A model generated the notes under the pieces. The model did not search any database. It had not been told where the DNA came from and worked only from the letters and a program-made list of their open reading frames with translations. Position numbers and translations under genes: made by a program. DNA of 64,000 nt from Cystobasidium ongulense (taxonomy: Eukaryota; Basidiomycota; Cystobasidiomycetes; Cystobasidiales; Cystobasidiaceae): positions 1,784,975 through 1,848,974 of the forward strand of contig BQUP01000003.1 of assembly GCA_022835595.1 (NCBI GenBank), in the 5' to 3' direction. This document shows positions 58,330 through 64,000 of the stretch, piece after piece (within the stretch, counting starts at the first letter, position 1; every line of letters begins with the position of its first letter).

Positions 58330-59511
58330 TCACGCCGATCGATGCCAAAATCGATACCTCGGCGGTGCTTGCTCTTGAACTACTTCTTGGGTTGTTGCTA
58401 CGGCGAGGCCTGTGCCTTTACGTACATCTGTCTTCCACTCCCAATTTCGAGCGTCTGTACGGGACACATTCATGTCAGCGTATTACACAAACGGCTCGAT
58501 TGTCACACTCACGTGGATAATAGACTGTCAAACTTTGTAATTCGAATGTGCCTTTGTCATTGAGCAGGAGAACAGCAATCGCTTCTCCGTGTGAAAAAGT
58601 ACCCTGCGTAGGCTTCGATCTCAGGCGACTGACAGTTGGCGTGTGTGGTGTTGAAGAATGTCCTCCCAAAGTCGAAGGTAGCAGCGACCCAAAGACGCTC
58701 CCTATCCAGCTTCGGGAATCATCGTTCTGTGGCTTCTCTACAGTCTCCCTGGTAGGCGGAGTAGGTATCAAAGCCGAGGCATCCGAAGGCTCTACCACAA
58801 TGGGACGTATCCATCTCTTGAACCTATGCCAATAACTCTCATCCTCCGGCCCATCTGGGGTTTTGCCTTCCACAGCAAACGACACCGTCATCTTCTCCCT
58901 TCCAGTGGCGGAGTCTACGGACAGCGTGCTAAGTACACGTCGATTCCGCCGTCCTCCTGATGTCTCGGCATGGTATCGGATGGGTTCTTGCAGTATACTT
59001 TGTGTTTCCTTGTCCTTCTTTAAGATCTCTACACATTGGTCAAAGATCTTGGTCGGGGAGTTGGAAGCAAAGAGTTCACTGGAAACGGCATAAATGATGA
59101 GACCGCTGATTGTGATTCCAAAGACTACCACCAGACTGCAAATTTCACAAAGCTGCTTGCGTCAGTCATCCTTCATCCGACCGCCTTTGCAAAGCTATAC
59201 TCGAGAACGCACGCATTTGAAGAGTTGGTCACGCTTCGTCCAATTCGCTCCCCAGCACCTAGGTCTTGCCAGGCTCTTCGAGGAGGAGCATCTTGTGCAG
59301 GTTGACCCATTGGGAACGGCCCTACATTCTTGCGTCTGGATGCCTGCTCCGAGGCTTCTCTTGCGGCACGAGCTGGCTCTCGGTCGAGTACAAAGTCTGG
59401 CGGCGTCTTTCGCAAAGCAGAGGCTATCGCAAAGGCGCGGGATGGAGCAGAATGCGATAACGTCGAGGCGAATAGGCGAAAGACTTGAGGTCTGCATGGA
59501 TGGACCGACAT
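58330..59511 (-). CDS. TIM21: TIM21 subunit of the TIM23 mitochondrial import complex
   Basis: Inner-membrane protein that couples TOM and TIM23 and the respiratory chain. Start MSVHPCRPQVFRLFASTLSH (ATG ending at 59511) is a basic, Ser-rich presequence; an upstream extension of the frame lacks an ATG. After an intron come the membrane helix VVFGITISGLIIYAVSSELF, then SPTKIFDQCVEILKKDKETQ, LQEPIRYHAETSGGRRNRRV and EKMTVSFAVEGK, the Tim21 intermembrane-space domain. A Pro/Ser-rich insert around 58640–58840 is longer than usual. The domain closes with LNDKGTFELQSLTVYYPR, and a final exon with WEWKTDVRKGTGLAV ends RYRFWHRSA, with TGA at 58330–58332. Confidence 0.87.
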
Positions 59512-59668
59512 GGTTGCAGTTGAGCAAAGCGTGACCCGCTCCGCCTTTGCGATCACCTTTGTGAGCAAGCAGGTATGTACAAGCCGATGTAAGGGCGGAA
59601 AGGCTCGTGGATTGCTTGTATACAGAACAACTACAGAATGTTACAGAATGGCCTGGCCAGGTCGGCTT

Positions 59669-62600
59669 CTAGTTGATATGCAAATCCACAAACGTCAAAC
59701 TGAATACTGCGCAAGCCTGTGTGAAGTGGACAGGGTCAGTGAGAACAAGCAAAGACGCGTGGGTTCCCAGGGCCACTTACATATCCAACCAGCAAAAACG
59801 AAATCAAAGCCTGACCCCAGAAGGCTGTCCTGAAGGGTCGAATGCTTTTTGCAGACTCGAGTGGCGTCGCTCGCCCTGAAATGGGCTCCCTGTTGAGCAA
59901 TGCTTCACGTGATGGTACCGCAGGAGGACGAATAGCGTAGCGGAAGGGCGTGAAGCACCCGAGGAACAGATCCATCCAAGGAAGCGTAGGCCACCCGACT
60001 GTCATGAGGATATACACTGAGCAGATGGAAGCAAATTAGCCGAAATTCCTGGACCGTTGGAAATATGTGAATGCTTACAGGCAGTCTGATGGAGCCCACG
60101 TTGACCTTTAGCGAATGTAGCAGTACTGTTATACAGAGAATAGCCGATAGCACCGAGTAGGCCTAGGACAAGGAGTAGATGGGTCCATCCGTGTGTTCCC
60201 ACAGTGACTGAGGCCAAGCGTTTCACGAAGGATCGTCTGTATTTGGGATTCCGCTCCAAGCGCTCGCCTGGCTGTTCTGATTGCCAATATGGTTGAGGCG
60301 CCCGGCAGAGGAAGCTAGGGATCATGCTTCGTACCAGACCGAGAATCAAATAAGGTGCCTTGAAGACTTCAGATCGAACGAAGCCTCGAGCAGATGCGTC
60401 GCCTGATAAGTGGAGAAAGATCTCAGCTCGTGTGCATATGCATGTAATCGGGATAGCATACCGTTGGGCATGTTTGAGCAGAAGTCGTGCAGCTTTTCAG
60501 CAAGTATCATAGCCAATGCGGCCCATAGCATGTAATTCAAATCTCCGATAGCTGAGGGGAAAGTCAGTCTGAGTGCACGGCCAGACAAACCAACACAAGG
60601 GCTCACACAATGCAGGAACCAAGAACTGCCAAAAGTAAATCAGATTCGTCAACTTCAGGATTGATGTAATGCAGAAATAACAGTGAGACTTACGCCACCC
60701 AGAGCTAGAGAAACGGGCAAAGCTATGCTGGCCAAAGCGACGATGATGCTGAAAAATGGAGCAATGGCACGGCCTAGTCCACGAACTCGCTCCTTGAAGG
60801 ACTGCAAATCAAGACCCAGATTAGCGATGCTTACTTTGCGGTGAGCAGACTTCCTATGCTTACCAAATGTGCGATCTGTAGGCTGAAGACAAAGAATCCA
60901 AATCTTGCGGCAGTTTTGAAATGCGCAAGCTCTGGAAGAAGAGATTCTGTTAGTAGCTGTTGACAAATCAAGCCAGTATTGAAGCTTACTGCGCTCGACA
61001 CCTTGTCGAAGGTGCTTGGAGAAAGAGTCCGGAACTAAGCTGAATGCTAAGGCCTCATCGAGGAAGAGTGTAGAATAACCCTTTCCTTTGAGGAGAAGGT
61101 CTAATCGCCTATCTTCAACAGATGACCTAGTCGGCAAGCCGCCAATATCGTCGATTGCACTTCTTCTGACTGCGAAAGCTGATCTAGAGGCTTCGACTGG
61201 CTCGACAAAGTTCAAGAAGGTAGAGAAAGAAGTTGATAGCTGCTTTGGTAAGTTGTAGAAGGCGGAAGGACTTTGTACGAGCGCAAGTAGGGGGTCATTG
61301 ATCATGTGAGGTAATAATGCTCGAAGCATGCCCGGTTCAGCGATAGACTATAAGCATTGCAAATGATCAGCTTGAGCTCGGGCGGAATCAAGAGCGAAAC
61401 GAACCTCTGCCTCCAAGATGACTGCGTACTGTCCAGCTACACGACCCTCTGCTCTAGTTTCGGACAGGCCGAGATTGATAGTGGACGACTTTGGCCAAAC
61501 ACCTCCGCGGGGGACCTTTGCATATGGGCTGCGCTGATGATACGTAACATAGATAGCTCGAAGGTTGGAATATTGCTCGACTTGATACTTGAGAATTTCA
61601 GAACGGCTTTCGTCAATGACTAGCACGCGCAGCTTGTCGACTGGCCAGTCTAGGCGAGCGGCAGAGACTACTGCATCCATGACCATTCCAGGATCTTGCC
61701 CTGTGGCCATTACAAGAACATCGACATTGGGGAGAGCGAAGTCATGTTTCAATAAAAGACGAGGTTTTGCTTGGAAATTCATGGTGAAGAGCTTGTAGAC
61801 AGCCCGTGCGCCTATGAAATGACCGGTTCTCAGTACATACTTCCCTCCAGAAGCGGCGGAGACAAGCTTACCAGTCCAAAGGGCGAAAACCCATTCGAAA
61901 GCATAAAACAACCAAGCTGAAATGAACATGTCACCGGTAGCATTGTGTGCTTTGATAATAGATTGAGCTCTTGTATAGAGATAGAAGTTTGTTGCTACGG
62001 CTGAAAGTAGGAATGTTGCAGGTGATAGGCGAAGTAGAGTTTTGCCCAATGGTGTATATTTCTCATTATCCAGCTCAACAATAGCAGGAGTTGGTTTGGT
62101 AGGCATGAATTTTTCAGCTGAGAACTTTTCTGTCATTGGACTGGTACCATTAGAGTAGAAAGGTGAACTGCCTTTCTCGCTGCCGGCTTCGAGAGAGATA
62201 CTACTTCGAATACTATTACGCGGCTTCATCTGTAATCTGGCTCTCCACTGAGTAGGCGAATTCATTAGTTCAAGAGGGAAGATTTCGTATGCTGCAGTTC
62301 TACTTACGTCAACTTTGCCAGTAACCGGGTCACGAGGGACGGTTGAAGGACGTCTGTCAAAGGGTTGACTCTTCTCATCGGAAGAAACTGAAAGTGGTCC
62401 AAGGAAGGTATTGCTGTACATAGTAGGCATGGTGTCGCCTTCGCGCTCGACAGGGCTATCCCATTCGTGGTCACCATCGTCGCGAGGAGTCTCAAAGGTC
62501 AAGTCTCCAAGATCGGCGTGGTCGTCAAAGTGTTGGCTAAGTACCTTGCGAGCTCGGTCTGAATCGCTAGTGGTTCCTGAAGACGAATCGTTCAAGTCGG

Positions 62601-63367
62601 TTATGGGGTACCAGGACGCTTTGCGCTCGTTTGCTAAGCTCGCACGAGCTTCGAGAATGCGCTGTAGGAGTCAAATACCAGTCAATTGTCAGCCTTGAGC
62701 TTGGAGTTCTGCAGAATGCGCGACTGGTGCTCTGACCAAAAGTACTTACAGAGGTAATATCGCTTGGAAGAGGTGGCTCAAAGCCAGCAGCGACAGCTTT
62801 ACCAGTATTTCCATTTGAAGACATACCAGGTCTGTAATCTTCTGGGTTGACCATGGAAGCTTTTCTCGAGCCATAACCAGGATCAGCGGCGAAGCGAGAA
62901 GTCTGCACCAGACCGCTGGAGTAAAGTGTTCGAACTGAAGGACGGCGGAAAGGAGTTCTGAATTGTATTTCCCCTCCATTTTCTCCAGCTAAATCACCGG
63001 TACTAGCTGGTCTAGGGAGCATATCGCCGTCTGATAAACCAAGTCCGATCTCATTAGGTCCAACTTCCAAGGCTTGTCTGCTTGCAGGACGAGAATTAGG
63101 TGAAACAGGATCGTTTGGGTTGTTATCGAATGGTTGACTAAAGAATTCAGGTCGAACCGGGGTCGGTTCTGAAAGTCTGGCGGGGAAGGAGAACTTGCTT
63201 AAACTTGGTCGATGCTTGATTTTCTTCTCTGTCGATCCAGAATTAAGTGAATGCGAGACTGAGGGCTGGCGAGAGCAAGGAGAGATTGGGTCGCAAGCCC
63301 AGCTTTCAGGTCGAGCTTTGTCCATGACCGGCGTAGTGTTGGAAGTGTTGGGATCACTGCCTGGCAT
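59669..63367 (-). CDS. family-2 glycosyltransferase-like polytopic membrane protein with altered DxD motif
   Basis: Start MPGSDPNTSNTTPVMDKARP with a long Ser/Pro-rich cytosolic N-terminus (62600–63367; acidic segment near 62450). The first membrane helices lie at 61850–62040. The catalytic-like domain resembles processive GT2 synthases (cellulose/hyaluronan-synthase type): NVDVLVMATGQDPGMVMDAV, RVLVIDESRSEILKYQVEQY, AVILEAE spliced to SIAEPGMLRALL, NDPLLALVQSPSAFYNLPKQ, then SRSAFAVRRSAIDDIGGLPT with RSSVEDRRLDLLLKGKGYST. The expected DADH-type site is LEAE here, the VEDxxL acid pair is kept, and the QxxRW position reads RQGVERSKLQ. C-terminal helices lie at 59740–60740, and the last exon (ACAVFSLTFVDLHIN) ends with TAG at 59669. 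The product is unknown, and it may not be catalytically typical. Confidence 0.75.
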
Positions 63368-64000
63368 TTTGGAAACTTGGCACGTGCTGCGAAAGAGATG
63401 ACGAGCGTCTCATCTCAGTACTCGAAGACGACACTTAAGAGCAGGAACTGACTGCCGGAGTGTAACCTACAGATGTGTAAAGGTAAGGATATGGACCCTC
63501 GGGGTCGCTCTTTGGTTCTCGTCCACTTCGATGACTCCAGCAGAGGATTTGGCACTATCTAGCGGCGTTCGGAAGTAGGCGAAACACTAGAGCTATCTTG
63601 TAATAGGAGTGCGAAGACTGATGTTTGACTTGTTTAATTGAACGGAGGACGATGCAGATGGAAAAAGACGAAGAAGAAGAATGGAAAAGTGTTCGTCAAT
63701 CATCATTCACAGAGATGTCAGTCACAAGCTTGCCTCCTCCGCTTGCAAAAAAAGGCCAGACTAGCTGTCCATCGCGGAAGGTCTTTCGATACGCGAGGCT
63801 CAGCGGTTGTATGTGTCCCTGAGTTGCTACCGCAGAGTGCCATTATAATAGTGCCTCGTGGTAAGGTCCATTATGAATAATGCTATTATCGTGAATAGGG
63901 CAGCTTCTTCCTGAATCCGTCTTAATTGCACCAGCAGCGATCCCCCTTCGCCTTCCCATTACGGCAGGACTGGCGGCTGAGTGTGATGTGGGACAGCAGT
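63368..64000. other. intergenic, upstream of the GT2-like gene
   Basis: About 630 bases to the window edge holding the GT2-like promoter. A Lys/Glu-rich open stretch at 63625–63880 has no family resemblance, so nothing is called. Confidence 0.4.

Overview
The window is nuclear DNA from a fungus, most likely a basidiomycetous yeast, perhaps Tremellomycetes-like. The reasons are compact genes on both strands, many short GT–AG introns of about 50–70 bases in almost every gene, and a basidiomycete-style repertoire (BOI-type SH3–SAM–PH scaffold, RTA1-like exporter, BLM10, Fab1, seipin, Rrb1, Bud22). The exact lineage is an inference. No operons, CRISPR arrays, insertion sequences or virus-derived elements were recognised.

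Layout, left to right: a possible 3' end of a plus-strand gene (1–189); FAB1-type PI3P 5-kinase (minus, 196–5876); a type II membrane glycosyltransferase-like protein (minus, 6317–8642); 1-pyrroline-5-carboxylate dehydrogenase (plus, 9297–11859). Next comes an orphan-family block: two paralogous three-exon genes of unknown function (12395–13556 and 16727–18084, both plus) on either side of a minus-strand coiled-coil gene with a possible YbjQ-like domain (13805–16025). A run of ribosome-related genes follows: mitochondrial uL13 (18924–19606, minus), Rsm22 (20017–21852, minus), Bud22 (22001–23404, minus) and Rrb1 (23744–25614, plus). Then come a secreted CREG-like protein (25941–26957), an RTA1-like 7-TM protein (27434–28948, minus), an ABCF ATPase (29781–32322), the U5 snRNP 40-kDa WD40 protein (32518–33810) and a BOI-type polarity scaffold (34235–38881, minus).

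From 38.9 to 41.7 kb the DNA is gene-poor, with repeats and one interrupted reading frame. From 41.7 to 44.3 kb a 2,3-butanediol/sorbitol-type dehydrogenase lies between two inverted 165-bp copies of a tRNA-derived SINE-like element. The right part holds an FAD monooxygenase (minus), a ThuA-domain protein (plus), seipin (minus), the very large BLM10/PA200 proteasome activator (plus, ending in YYA), TIM21 (minus) and a family-2 glycosyltransferase-like membrane protein with an altered DxD motif (minus, to 63367).

The strongest novelty leads are the two-member orphan family with conserved splice architecture (12.4–18.1 kb), the inverted SINE-like pair (41.7/44.1 kb) and the GT2 protein with an ExE in place of DxD. 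Gene boundaries come from reading frames plus GT–AG junctions judged by eye. Internal exon edges are approximate unless given explicitly.
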